Source: Euryarchaeota archaeon UBA258 (GTDB lineage: Archaea > Thermoplasmatota > Poseidoniia > Poseidoniales > Poseidoniaceae). Taken from it: a DNA stretch of 33,038 nt. The notes below the pieces were generated by a model. That model had not been told where the DNA came from, made no database searches, and saw nothing but the letters and a program-made list of their open reading frames with translations. The translations under genes and the position numbers were made by a program. Location: the NCBI GenBank assembly GCA_002502605.1, contig DAPR01000060.1, forward strand, positions 21,172 through 54,209, read 5' to 3'. Numbering within the stretch: the first letter of the stretch is position 1; every line of letters begins with the position of its first letter. Positions 22,771-31,498 of the stretch are shown here, in pieces.

Positions 22771-25692
22771 ATGGCACAACAACAATGGCACGATGTGACT
22801 TCTGAAGACACTTATCTCACGCTCGAGACCCAGCCTGAAGGCTTAACTGCTTCTGAGGTTGATATTCGACGAGCTAAGTACGGTGAAAACAAGCTTCAAG
22901 AACCAGAAAAAACCCCAGCATGGTTGCGTTTCCTTTCCCAATACAACGATCCACTGAATTATCTTCTCATCGGAGCTGCTCTTGTTGCTCTCTCAATACA
23001 TCCAGATCAACCGGGAGATGCTATTTTCATTTTTTCAGTCCTCACTGCAAATGCAGTGTTTGGATTTTGGCAAGAAGGACAAGCGGAACAGGCGATGGAT
23101 TCGCTCAAACAAATGGCAGTTTCAAGTTGTATTGTTGTCCGCGATGGCGTTGAGCAAGAGGTGCCTACGCCCCTCTTGGTTCCCGGCGACGTGGTCAAAC
23201 TGGAAGAAGGCATCAATGTGCCAGCCGACGTTCGCGTGGTCGAGTCCTATCAATGCAAAATCGATGAATCATCGTTGACTGGTGAATCTGACAGCATCAA
23301 GAAAACCACAGCACCGCTCCCTACCGAGGCATTGCTTGCTGACAGGAATAACATGGCTTACATGGGCACAAGTGTAGCCACTGGCCGTGCTGTCGGCATT
23401 GTGGTCAACATTGGAATGAACACCGAACTTGGCCGGATTGCCAGTGATATCGTCGGCTCCGAGTCGCCAAAAACTCCACTTGAGCACAAACTCGAATCCC
23501 TGGGTAAATTCCTAGGCATTGTAGCGCTTGTCGTAGCGGTTCTCATGGTCGCCATCAAGATGATGATTGCCTATGGCGATCCGACAGCCGATTTGCGAGA
23601 GGTGGCGGTTGAACAATTCATCGTGGCCATTGCCATCTTTGTTGCCATTGTTCCAGAAGGCTTGCCAATTATCCTCGTTATTACGCTCGCGCTTGGTATG
23701 CGGAATATGGCCAAACACAAAGCGATTATTCGACGGATGAAGGCTGTTGAAACGCTTGGTTCCACAACTGTCATTTGCTCTGACAAAACCGGTACACTCA
23801 CCAAGAACCAAATGACTGCACGCCAATTGACCACTACGGATGGTACATTTACAATCTCGGGTGAGGGTTTCAAACCAAAAGGTGAACTCTCTTACAACGG
23901 AAAAACAGTCACTGGAGAGGAACTCTCAGGGTACCAAAGCGATCTTGCCTTCCGTCTCTCTGCCGCATGCTTGAGCCTGTGCCATAACTCTCAAATTTCT
24001 AAAGTGGATGGCCAATGGCAGGCGCTTGGCGACCCAACAGACTCAGCATGTGCTGTTCTTGGTTGGAAAATCAACGGTGATGTGAAGAAATTTGCTCAAC
24101 GCCATTCACGGCTCCATGAATTCTTTTTCGACACCAACAGAAAGCGGATGTCGGTGATTCACGACTACGAAGGCGAACGTTGGGTCTTTTCGAAAGGTGG
24201 TGCCGGTGGATATGTTTCTCTTGTGAACTGGAAAATTAAAGATGGAGAAATCGTTCCTATTGAGGATGCAGACTTCGATCTAGCCTCTGAGGCCAACAAG
24301 GCCATGGCAGGACAAGCCATGCGCGTCATCGCACTTTGTGCTCGTCGTCTTGATGAGGACGAAGACATCGAGGACATCAACACAGTTGAATCAAGCTTCA
24401 TTTTCCTAGGACTCGTTGGTATCATGGACCCGCCACGAGCCGAAGTGAAAGATGCTATTGAAGTGTGTCAGCGTGCGGGTATCCGCGTGAAAATGATCAC
24501 TGGTGATCAACAATACACTGCGGAAGCCATTGGTCGAGAGTTGAACATTACCGAAGGTGGCATACCACCAGTCAACGGTAATGCTTTGGCGGATTTTGAT
24601 GATGAACAATTGAGTGAAGCATCGGCTCAAGCCTCCATCTTCTCCAGAGTGACACCTGAACAGAAAATGCGGATTGTCTCATCACTACAAGACCAAGGGG
24701 AAATTGTGGCCATGACCGGTGATGGTGTCAATGACGCCCCCGCTTTATCTCGTGCGAACATCGGAATTGCAATGGGCATCGCAGGTACTGACGTAGCAAA
24801 AGACGCAGCAGACATGGTGCTCCAAGATGACAATTTTGCCAACATTGTCCATGCTGTTGAAGAAGGTCGCAAAATTTACCAGAACATTCGCAATTTCGTG
24901 CGCTATCAAGTCTCTACGAACGTCGCAGCTGTTGCTTTGATCATTATTTCGACGTTCTTGTTCGGTTGGAATTTACCTTTGACCGCAACACAAATTCTCG
25001 TGATCAACATCCTGATGGATGGTCCACCAGCCGTCGCGCTTGGTGTTGAGAAAAACCACGGGGATGTCATGAATCAACCACCGCGTCCAGTCAATGAAGG
25101 CATGCCTAATTTCAGTGACATCACCCTAATCTTCTATCTTGGTGCTGTGATGGTCACTGGGACGCTGATTGTCTTCTTCCTTGCAGGTGGTGGAGTGGGT
25201 ACTTGTGAGATCCACCCGCTGCAAACTGAAGCAGAGGCTCCATTCGATGTCGCCCAATGTGAACTTGGTGAGCGAATGGGCGATGAAGCCAATGAAGAAC
25301 AACTCGCCGCAATTCAGGCCTCGGAAACAAACAACGAGGAATTGTTCCAACATGCTCAAACCATGACGTTCTCCGTGTTCATTGTCTATCAACTGTTTAA
25401 CGTGATGAATTGCCGAAGCAATAGGGAAAGCGCGTTTAAACTTGGTTTATTTTCAAATCAATGGATCAATTACGCCTTTTTATTCTCGCTCGGTTTGTTG
25501 ATGTTCTTTGTTCAACTTGCAGAACACAGCATTCCATTCACCACTTTACTGGTGGGTGACTTGATGTCAACAACAGTGTTAACTGCGACGGATTGGGCAA
25601 TCATATTCGCGGTATCCGGTTCGGTTTTTGTCATCGACGAGTTCAGAAAATTCATCGTTAACTCGAACTTCTTCACACCAGGTTCTCAGTGA
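22771..25692 (+). CDS. P2-type cation-transporting ATPase, calcium-pump-like
   Basis: Ion pump of the P-type ATPase superfamily, 973 residues. It has the cation-ATPase N-terminal domain (1-75), actuator TGES (170-173), M4 VPEGLP (294-299), phosphorylation motif DKTGT with D338, KGGAGG nucleotide-binding loop, MTGD and TGDGVNDAPAL hinge. Ion-site residues match plasma-membrane Ca pumps rather than SERCA: E296 in M4, N717 in M5 with Ala at 720 where SERCA has a Glu, and N746-x3-D750 in M6. This predicts one calcium site. An acidic loop with two Cys (CEIHPLQTEAE to AQCELGERMGDEANEE) follows M7. ATG 22771 has a perfect GGTGA five bases upstream. Na/K-type specificity is less likely but not excluded. 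Confidence 0.9.
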   Translation: MAQQQWHDVTSEDTYLTLETQPEGLTASEVDIRRAKYGENKLQEPEKTPAWLRFLSQYNDPLNYLLIGAALVALSIHPDQPGDAIFIFSVLTANAVFGFWQEGQAEQAMDSLKQMAVSSCIVVRDGVEQEVPTPLLVPGDVVKLEEGINVPADVRVVESYQCKIDESSLTGESDSIKKTTAPLPTEALLADRNNMAYMGTSVATGRAVGIVVNIGMNTELGRIASDIVGSESPKTPLEHKLESLGKFLGIVALVVAVLMVAIKMMIAYGDPTADLREVAVEQFIVAIAIFVAIVPEGLPIILVITLALGMRNMAKHKAIIRRMKAVETLGSTTVICSDKTGTLTKNQMTARQLTTTDGTFTISGEGFKPKGELSYNGKTVTGEELSGYQSDLAFRLSAACLSLCHNSQISKVDGQWQALGDPTDSACAVLGWKINGDVKKFAQRHSRLHEFFFDTNRKRMSVIHDYEGERWVFSKGGAGGYVSLVNWKIKDGEIVPIEDADFDLASEANKAMAGQAMRVIALCARRLDEDEDIEDINTVESSFIFLGLVGIMDPPRAEVKDAIEVCQRAGIRVKMITGDQQYTAEAIGRELNITEGGIPPVNGNALADFDDEQLSEASAQASIFSRVTPEQKMRIVSSLQDQGEIVAMTGDGVNDAPALSRANIGIAMGIAGTDVAKDAADMVLQDDNFANIVHAVEEGRKIYQNIRNFVRYQVSTNVAAVALIIISTFLFGWNLPLTATQILVINILMDGPPAVALGVEKNHGDVMNQPPRPVNEGMPNFSDITLIFYLGAVMVTGTLIVFFLAGGGVGTCEIHPLQTEAEAPFDVAQCELGERMGDEANEEQLAAIQASETNNEELFQHAQTMTFSVFIVYQLFNVMNCRSNRESAFKLGLFSNQWINYAFLFSLGLLMFFVQLAEHSIPFTTLLVGDLMSTTVLTATDWAIIFAVSGSVFVIDEFRKFIVNSNFFTPGSQ

Positions 25693-25747
25693 ATTTTCCC
25701 CATGGGTTCATCCACATCTTCAAGAATGCATCATGGTAGGAACGAAT

Positions 25748-26962
25748 ATGTCAGCATGGACAACATCGCGGTTTGACGCTGGTTCAAACCAAGATTGGCA
25801 ACAGCGCCTGACAGAATCACTTCAGCAAGGTTCCGACTGGAGCGAGGCCATCCAACCGCTGGTCACAAAATTGGCCGATGGCAAGTCACTCTCATTAGAA
25901 GACGGACTCACCCTCTACAACCACCCAAACCTCAGTGAAGTTGGCCGGTTAGCCCATGAGGTTCGAACCGCTCGCTTCGATGACAAGGCGTTTTTCAACA
26001 GCAACGTCCATGTCAATCAAACCAATGTTTGCGTCTTAGCCTGTAAATTCTGTGCCTTTCGCAGAAGTAAAAAGGCAGAAGATGCGTACGCAATGGATGT
26101 CAGTGATTATCTCGAAGACCTTGGCCAGTATGCCGAATTTGTAGATGAAGTCCACTCCGTTGGAGGCCTTCACCCGGATTGGGGGATTGATCATTATGAG
26201 GAACTTTTCCGCGCAACAAAATCACGGTTCCCCCACATTACCATCAAAGCACTCACCGCTGTTGAAATCAAACATATTTCGCAACTTTCCAACCTTTCAT
26301 ACACTCAAACGCTCCAGCGGTTGAAGAATGCCGGCTTGGGTTCATTACCAGGCGGTGGTGCAGAGATTCTAGACGATGACGTCAGGGCCATTATCTGCAA
26401 CGGAAAAGAGAGCTCTCAAGAATATCTTGATATCCACAGGTCGGCCCACGAAGTCGGTCTTTCTACGAACTGCACCATGCTCTTTGGAACCATTGAAACG
26501 CTCAAACAACGAGTGGAACACATGATCTCTTTGCGCGAACTTGCCTCAGAAACGGGTGGATTCCAGTGCTTTGTCCCCTATCCTTTCCTCCCGGATGACA
26601 CACGCCTGCCTGAAGCACAATTAGCGACGGGAAGTGAGATTCTACGAACCATTGCAGTATCTCGTCTCATGCTTCATTCAATCCCTCACATCAAGGCATA
26701 CAGGATGAACATTGGCGATGAACTGGCAGAACTCGCTCTTCAATTTGGAGCAGATGATATTGACGGGACTGTTCAGAAGGAATCAATCATGCATTTGGCA
26801 GGATCGACAACACCACTGGATCATGACCGGTATCAATTATCCCGTTTGATCAAAGATGCAGGGTGCGTCCCAATTCAAAGAAACACCACATACGAACGGT
26901 TTGAAATCTATGTTGCACCTGAACCAAAACGCCGCAAAAGATTGACAGTTATACAGGAGTAG
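25748..26962 (+). CDS. mqnE: Aminofutalosine synthase (radical SAM), MqnE
   Basis: Radical SAM enzyme of the futalosine menaquinone pathway; joins the enolpyruvyl-benzoate made by MqnA to adenosine through SAM chemistry. From ATG 25748 (TAGGA seven bases upstream) it is 404 residues. The [4Fe-4S] motif CxxxCxxC is C95, C99, C102 (CVLACKFC) within NVHVNQTNVC. Also seen: GGLHPDWGIDHYEELFRATK, IKALTAVEIKHIS, LGSLPGGGAEIL, STNCTMLFGTIET and DGTVQKESIMHLAG. The KALTAVEI, TNCTMLFG and DGTV-x-E signatures fit MqnE better than the related cyclase MqnC. mqnA follows after eight bases; mqnD lies 3 kb further on. The N-terminal 50 residues are an uncharacterised extension. Confidence 0.85.
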   Translation: MSAWTTSRFDAGSNQDWQQRLTESLQQGSDWSEAIQPLVTKLADGKSLSLEDGLTLYNHPNLSEVGRLAHEVRTARFDDKAFFNSNVHVNQTNVCVLACKFCAFRRSKKAEDAYAMDVSDYLEDLGQYAEFVDEVHSVGGLHPDWGIDHYEELFRATKSRFPHITIKALTAVEIKHISQLSNLSYTQTLQRLKNAGLGSLPGGGAEILDDDVRAIICNGKESSQEYLDIHRSAHEVGLSTNCTMLFGTIETLKQRVEHMISLRELASETGGFQCFVPYPFLPDDTRLPEAQLATGSEILRTIAVSRLMLHSIPHIKAYRMNIGDELAELALQFGADDIDGTVQKESIMHLAGSTTPLDHDRYQLSRLIKDAGCVPIQRNTTYERFEIYVAPEPKRRKRLTVIQE

Positions 26963-26970
26963 ATGGACAA

Positions 26971-27777
26971 ATGCAAGTCCCTCAACCTCCCCAATGGAAG
27001 CGCATCATTGGTCGCGTGGCCTTCCTTAATTGCGATCCACTTTTTTATGGCCTTGGCGATGAGTGGCAAGTCCTTCCCGCTCCACCTTCATGGCTGACCG
27101 GACACCTCTTGAGAAGAGATTGCGTTTTAGCCCCCATACCAGCAGCAGACTATGCGCGACATGCAGATGAACTGGTTCTGGTCCCCGAAATAGGAATTTG
27201 CAGCAAAGGAGAAGTTGGAAGCGTTTTGGTGTTTGGCGATATGCCTCTGTCAACCATGAAAAGCATCGCATTGCCCACAGACTCTATGACATCCGTCGCA
27301 CTCCTCAAGTACATTTTGAAACAAGAACGTTTGAAGCCACAAACTCACTTGATGGGGCCTGATTTGACCACCATGCTTTCGAAATGTGATGGAGCCCTTC
27401 TCATCGGCGACCGTGCTTTGGAGGAAGCCAAAAAACAACCAGAACGCGTTCAACTCGATTTGGGTCAAGCATGGTTGAATCGAACTCAAAAGCCAATGGT
27501 TTTCGGCGTCTTCGCTGCCAGAAAAGACACACCAATAGAAGATGTGCAAGCCGCACAGGAAGCCTTGCTTCATCGCCTTTCACATTTTGAAACTGACCCT
27601 GTGACAAGAAAGGCAGTGATCGAATGGTCGATGTCCAAATCAGACCTCAAATATGAACGGTTGAACCGTTACTTTGGAGAAGTGTTCAATCGTTTAGACC
27701 CTGAACACATTCAAGGATTAGAAGAATTCTTGGTCGAAGCTTGCGATCTCACCCAAGGATCTTCATTCGCTTGGTGA
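26971..27777 (+). CDS. mqnA: Chorismate dehydratase, MqnA
   Basis: First enzyme of the futalosine route: dehydrates chorismate to 3-enolpyruvyl-benzoate. Periplasmic-binding-protein-like fold without a signal peptide. Seen: GRVAFLNCDPLFYGL near the N-terminus (family has G-R-I-x-x-x-N-x-x-P), SMTSVALLKYIL, GALLIGDRAL and KPMVFGVFAARKD. 268 residues, typical. It is packed against mqnE, surely one operon. Its last 15 bases overlap the 3' end of the convergent WD40-like gene. Confidence 0.87.
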   Translation: MQVPQPPQWKRIIGRVAFLNCDPLFYGLGDEWQVLPAPPSWLTGHLLRRDCVLAPIPAADYARHADELVLVPEIGICSKGEVGSVLVFGDMPLSTMKSIALPTDSMTSVALLKYILKQERLKPQTHLMGPDLTTMLSKCDGALLIGDRALEEAKKQPERVQLDLGQAWLNRTQKPMVFGVFAARKDTPIEDVQAAQEALLHRLSHFETDPVTRKAVIEWSMSKSDLKYERLNRYFGEVFNRLDPEHIQGLEEFLVEACDLTQGSSFAW

Positions 27778-29970
27778 AGTGTCTTCTTCATCTTTATCGG
27801 CTTGAGTCACAACCCTTCTGGTCTTCCGCTTCGTCGTTTCACTCACCTTGACAACTCGTTTTTTGCTGGTTGATCTCTTCTGGACAGGAGGGTTCCCTCC
27901 TCCATCCAAGCGCTTTCTCTTTACCGTTGTAATAGGGCCATCTCTGGTTGTGGATGGGCTCACTTTCCTACGCTTAGTTGATTGAACTGAGCGATCGCTT
28001 GTTGTGTCCCGAACAGTAGTTTTTGAATCGACGAGATGTTCTGTTTCGGTTTCAACATTGGATGCCTCGTTCAAAGTTTCTTGCTCAATTTGTGCGCTTG
28101 GTTCAGCCACGTCTTCTTCGGAACTAGGCTCATCGTCATCATCTTCATCAAAGATGTTGAGATCCATTCCCATTGTATTTTTAGTCCTCAATACAAGCAA
28201 AATACCTCCTCCAAGGAAGCCAAGGACGACGACAAAGAGAATGGGATAATCAGCGAATAAACCCACACCTTTCTGAGTCAAGGTAGGCTCTTTGACAACA
28301 CGTTCTTCCAATGTGAGTTCCAAAGGAGATTCAGTGGTCCACCAAGGAGACAATTCGACATCATTTGCCCCGTTTGCAGAGAGGACCACATGAATGGGAT
28401 GCATTTCTGCAAGATGGGTCAATGACGCATCAGTGGCTACAGTTTGCTCTTCGAACCTAACAGTCAACGGAAATGCCGGTGACGAGGACAGGTTGAAGGA
28501 AATAGTGTATTCAACACCGATGTGAGTTTTGAAATCATTTTGCGCACGAAGCGTCATGCCTTCGCTTACCGCGCAGTTCACGACCCCACCTTCTAATTGA
28601 CCTTCAGAAAGCATCAACGTATCTTTCCACTGTTCGAGGATTCTTGTTTCATCGTGGTTGGCACAAATGGAGCGGGCAAATAAATCGGTCTCGCTGACAC
28701 TGAGTTGGGCATCCTCAATGACAGATATTCTCGACATATTTCTGATTGAGGATGAAAGGACGATATCTAATTTGATCCGATCCTTAATGGTCATGTGCGT
28801 GGCGTTCATTTGAATCGTAAGTGAACGAATATGATCTTCGTGAGGGGAGCGTGAACAATCAGTTTCTATCTCGCCGCAGTAGGTATCCCACTGGTCCAAT
28901 ATCGCATCGCCATCGTCGTCATCATCAAGGGTATCAGGGATGCCGTCTCCGTCGAGGTCAGCTCCGGCCACACCCATTCCTTCAGGCACGGAATGGCTGC
29001 CATACCCGGCTAAGTGAAGAGTATTGGTCGCTGCGTAGAATTCTTGGATTAACCCAAATTGGTTTTCGATAGTTGCAACATCGAGCACCTGATGAGCCAT
29101 AGAGGTTGCTTCCACTTGTTCAAATGTAGAAGCATCCAGCGTCAGTAATCGCGGTTCATCTCCGTTTTCAGTCAAGTGAATGTAGGTCCCCTCGTGAGAC
29201 CATGACATGCCGCCTCCGGAAGTGAATTGCGTGCTTTGTAATGCACCACCGGCGAAGGAGAAGGTGTTCAACGCTCCGTCTGTGGTAAGCGATGCTATGC
29301 GTGTGTCAGTTGGATCAAAGGAACATGCTTTGAGTTCATTCCCAAACTCCCATTTTTTGGATGTTGGCGTACCATCGCTGTTCCACATAACCATTCGCCC
29401 AGACTCATCTCCGCTGATGATGTGGCCACCATTGCTTGTGAATCCGACACATGTTACGTCCGTGTTATGCTCACCAGTCAAACTCCGCTCAATTTCCATA
29501 TCGGAAATACGGATTAAATCAATGCCATTATTGGCGTTTGGAACGGCGAGCAAAAGACCATCTGGGGACCAGGCAATGTCCACTGGCCGTGCGTTTGCAG
29601 CTTGCTGCTTAGCGCTCATGGTCATGCTTTGGACATCGAATAATTGAATGGTGTCGACCTTCGTTTCAGAACCTGATATCGCAATGGCCAATTGAGAACC
29701 ATCTGGCGAAAATTCCAGCGATTCGACGGGTCGATCAACATCAATAATTTCAATCAGCGACAAATTTTCTAGCCACATAATGGCCATGTGGTCATCGTAA
29801 CCGCTCGCTAGGTATTTCTGTTCAGAATCAATGGTTAGGGCGGAAGATCCGTCAGTGGCCTCCACGGTAGTGGCGCCAGTGAACGATATGGTTGACGCAC
29901 TTGAGGCCACAGGCATAGAAAGCATCACCAACAGCATGAATGCAATGCAACCAGTTGATTTGACCCCCAA
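27763..29970 (-). CDS. Exported WD40-like protein with Ca-binding-type repeat, one membrane anchor and charged tail
   Basis: From the TTG at 29970 the product starts MGVKSTGCIAFMLLVMLSMP and ends its signal peptide at VASSA, and AGGGGAG lies seven bases upstream; the longer frame from ATG 30081 would bury this signal, so TTG is preferred (735 residues). Residues about 40-330 form beta-propeller repeats (SPDG, LASGYDDHMAIMW, IISGDESGRMVMW). A thrombospondin-type-3-like acidic repeat (DLDGDGIPDTLDDDDDGD, about 338-355) follows, then a beta-rich region, a membrane segment (about 571-592) and a cytoplasmic tail of 140 residues that is first acidic (DEDDDDEPSSEED) and then Lys/Arg-rich (KRRK, KRKR, KKR, KRKTRR). 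Looks like a surface scaffold or sensor; function unknown. Confidence 0.8.
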   Translation of the reverse strand: MGVKSTGCIAFMLLVMLSMPVASSASTISFTGATTVEATDGSSALTIDSEQKYLASGYDDHMAIMWLENLSLIEIIDVDRPVESLEFSPDGSQLAIAISGSETKVDTIQLFDVQSMTMSAKQQAANARPVDIAWSPDGLLLAVPNANNGIDLIRISDMEIERSLTGEHNTDVTCVGFTSNGGHIISGDESGRMVMWNSDGTPTSKKWEFGNELKACSFDPTDTRIASLTTDGALNTFSFAGGALQSTQFTSGGGMSWSHEGTYIHLTENGDEPRLLTLDASTFEQVEATSMAHQVLDVATIENQFGLIQEFYAATNTLHLAGYGSHSVPEGMGVAGADLDGDGIPDTLDDDDDGDAILDQWDTYCGEIETDCSRSPHEDHIRSLTIQMNATHMTIKDRIKLDIVLSSSIRNMSRISVIEDAQLSVSETDLFARSICANHDETRILEQWKDTLMLSEGQLEGGVVNCAVSEGMTLRAQNDFKTHIGVEYTISFNLSSSPAFPLTVRFEEQTVATDASLTHLAEMHPIHVVLSANGANDVELSPWWTTESPLELTLEERVVKEPTLTQKGVGLFADYPILFVVVLGFLGGGILLVLRTKNTMGMDLNIFDEDDDDEPSSEEDVAEPSAQIEQETLNEASNVETETEHLVDSKTTVRDTTSDRSVQSTKRRKVSPSTTRDGPITTVKRKRLDGGGNPPVQKRSTSKKRVVKVSETTKRKTRRVVTQADKDEEDTSPSE

Positions 29971-30105
29971 ACAATGACTCCCCTTAGGCTTTGATGAATC
30001 AATCAACACTGAAAACAAATCGGTGAATGCATCACAGATGTCGGAATTGTACAACTCAGGAAAAAATAGCGGTTGGTTCATCAAGGACGCGCCTGTCGAA
30101 CCTCC

Positions 30106-30993
30106 ATGGTGGCTCAGTTACCCCTCGATGAAAACGGCAACAAAATTGTTCGAATTGGTCACTCCCCCGACCCAGATGATGCGTTTATGTTCCACGCCAT
30201 GACAACCGGGGCCTTTCCAACACCAGGTTACAATTTTGTCCACGAATTGCAAGACATCGAAACCCTCAATCACCGTGCAATGAATTGCGATCTCGAAGTT
30301 TCAGCAGTTTCCATCCACGCTTTCCCCGAAATTTCCGAGAACTATGCTTTGATGAATTGTGGTGCATCGATGGGTGAGGGCTACGGCCCAATGGTTGTTT
30401 CAATGCAAGGTGCAAGTGAGTCAGATGTTCGAAGCAATGTCATTGCCGTTCCGGGCCTGAAGACCAGTGCCTACATGGGATTGCGCTTGGCTTGGGGGGA
30501 TTGTGAAGTTGCGGTTGTTCCTTTTGACGAAATCATTCCAAGAGTCCTCGACGGAACCTACTTGAGTGGCCTCATTATTCACGAAGGTCAACTGACCTAT
30601 GTTGAACACGACCTCCACGTTCACATCGACCTTGGCGTTTGGTGGAACGAGCGAACGGGTGGCTGGCCAATGCCGCTCGGAGGAAATGTCGTCCGGCGTG
30701 ATCTTGGCTCAAAAGCAATGGAAGACATCACCATGTACACTAAAATGAGCATCGAGTATGCTCTGAAGTCACCTGCTGAAGCACTTGAATTCGCCAAGAA
30801 ATGGGGCAGAGGAATTGACGATGAAACGAATAAGGAATTCGTGAGCATGTACGTCAATGACCGTACAATCGATTACAAACAAGAAGGTCGTGCTTCTATC
30901 CGCCAATTCATCACCGAAGGACAAGAACTCGGTCTGATTGATCAAACCTTTAATCCTGCAGAGATGCAATTTATTGGCTCAAATGAGTCCTGA
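30106..30993 (+). CDS. mqnD: MqnD-like 1,4-dihydroxy-6-naphthoate synthase
   Basis: Predicted to convert cyclic dehypoxanthinyl futalosine to 1,4-dihydroxy-6-naphthoate. Binding-protein-like fold related to MqnA. Family blocks: IGHSPDPDDAFMFHAM (MqnD has SPCPND-F-F), LQDIETLNHRAMNCDLEVSAVSIHAF, YALMNCGASMGEGYGPMVV and LGVWWNERTGGWPMPLGGNVVRRDLG. The DPDDAFMF form marks a subgroup distinct from bacterial MqnD, so the exact reaction is less certain than for mqnA. ATG 30106 gives 295 residues; no ribosome site is visible. Ends 12 bases before the next gene, whose ribosome site GGTGA lies just after this stop. Confidence 0.78.
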   Translation: MVAQLPLDENGNKIVRIGHSPDPDDAFMFHAMTTGAFPTPGYNFVHELQDIETLNHRAMNCDLEVSAVSIHAFPEISENYALMNCGASMGEGYGPMVVSMQGASESDVRSNVIAVPGLKTSAYMGLRLAWGDCEVAVVPFDEIIPRVLDGTYLSGLIIHEGQLTYVEHDLHVHIDLGVWWNERTGGWPMPLGGNVVRRDLGSKAMEDITMYTKMSIEYALKSPAEALEFAKKWGRGIDDETNKEFVSMYVNDRTIDYKQEGRASIRQFITEGQELGLIDQTFNPAEMQFIGSNES

Positions 30994-31005
30994 GTGGTGA
31001 TTTTT

Positions 31006-31488
31006 ATGGCTGAAAGGGCGCCGGGAGTGAGCCAATATGGTTCGGTTGACCCTGCCCCCCCGCAGAACACAGGAACACTCGATGAGTGGTCGGCTCTCCT
31101 GATGGATGAAACGGCACCAATGTTCCAAAGAATGCGAACAGTGTTCTCTCTTCGCAACGACGGGTCAGACGAAGCATGCTTAGCATTGTGTGGAGCGTTC
31201 ATATCAAGCAGTGCATTGTTGCGTCATGAATTGGCGTATGTGCTTGGCCAAATGCAAAATCCTACGGCCTTACCAACCCTCATCGAAAGGCTCAGCGACG
31301 ATCAGGAGCATATCATGGTTCGACACGAAGCTGCCGAAGCAATGGGGGCCATTGGCGACCCAAGCGTGATGCATGTGCTTGAAGCTCACCTCGGCGACGC
31401 GAATCCAGAAGTTGCAGAATCTTGCGAAGTCGCCCTTGATTTACTTCAATGGTGCAAATCACCACAGTGGGAAGAAACCAGTTGGTAG
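31006..31488 (+). CDS. Half-length deoxyhypusine hydroxylase-like HEAT-repeat protein
   Basis: 160 residues of HEAT repeats matching the C-terminal half of eukaryotic deoxyhypusine hydroxylase (DOHH), the diiron enzyme that hydroxylates deoxyhypusine on translation factor eIF5A. In order: SVDPAPP (13-19), matching the linker that opens the second half of human DOHH; FSLRNDGSDEACLAL; SALLRHELAYVLGQMQ with H74-E75; MVRHEAAEAMGAIGDP with H107-E108; and AESCEVALDLLQW. Spacing between the two His-Glu pairs is 33 residues, as in each half of human DOHH (56/89 and 207/240, from memory). Eukaryotic DOHH needs four pairs, so this protein would have to dimerise. ATG 31006 has GGTGA six bases upstream. 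Alternative: a general HEAT/PBS-lyase protein. Homology is strong; activity is inference. Confidence 0.78.
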   Translation: MAERAPGVSQYGSVDPAPPQNTGTLDEWSALLMDETAPMFQRMRTVFSLRNDGSDEACLALCGAFISSSALLRHELAYVLGQMQNPTALPTLIERLSDDQEHIMVRHEAAEAMGAIGDPSVMHVLEAHLGDANPEVAESCEVALDLLQWCKSPQWEETSW

Positions 31489-31498
31489 GTTCAACGAG

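Noticed and set aside
25748-26962. Reading the radical SAM enzyme as MqnC (cyclic dehypoxanthinyl futalosine synthase)
   Set aside because: KALTAVEI, TNCTMLFG and DGTV-x-E are MqnE-like. The PGGGAEIL block is shared by both families and does not decide.
31006-31488. Phycobilisome-lyase-type HEAT protein
   Set aside because: The 33-residue spacing of the His-Glu pairs, the SVDPAPP segment and the ESCEVALD ending fit DOHH specifically; not fully excluded without a search.
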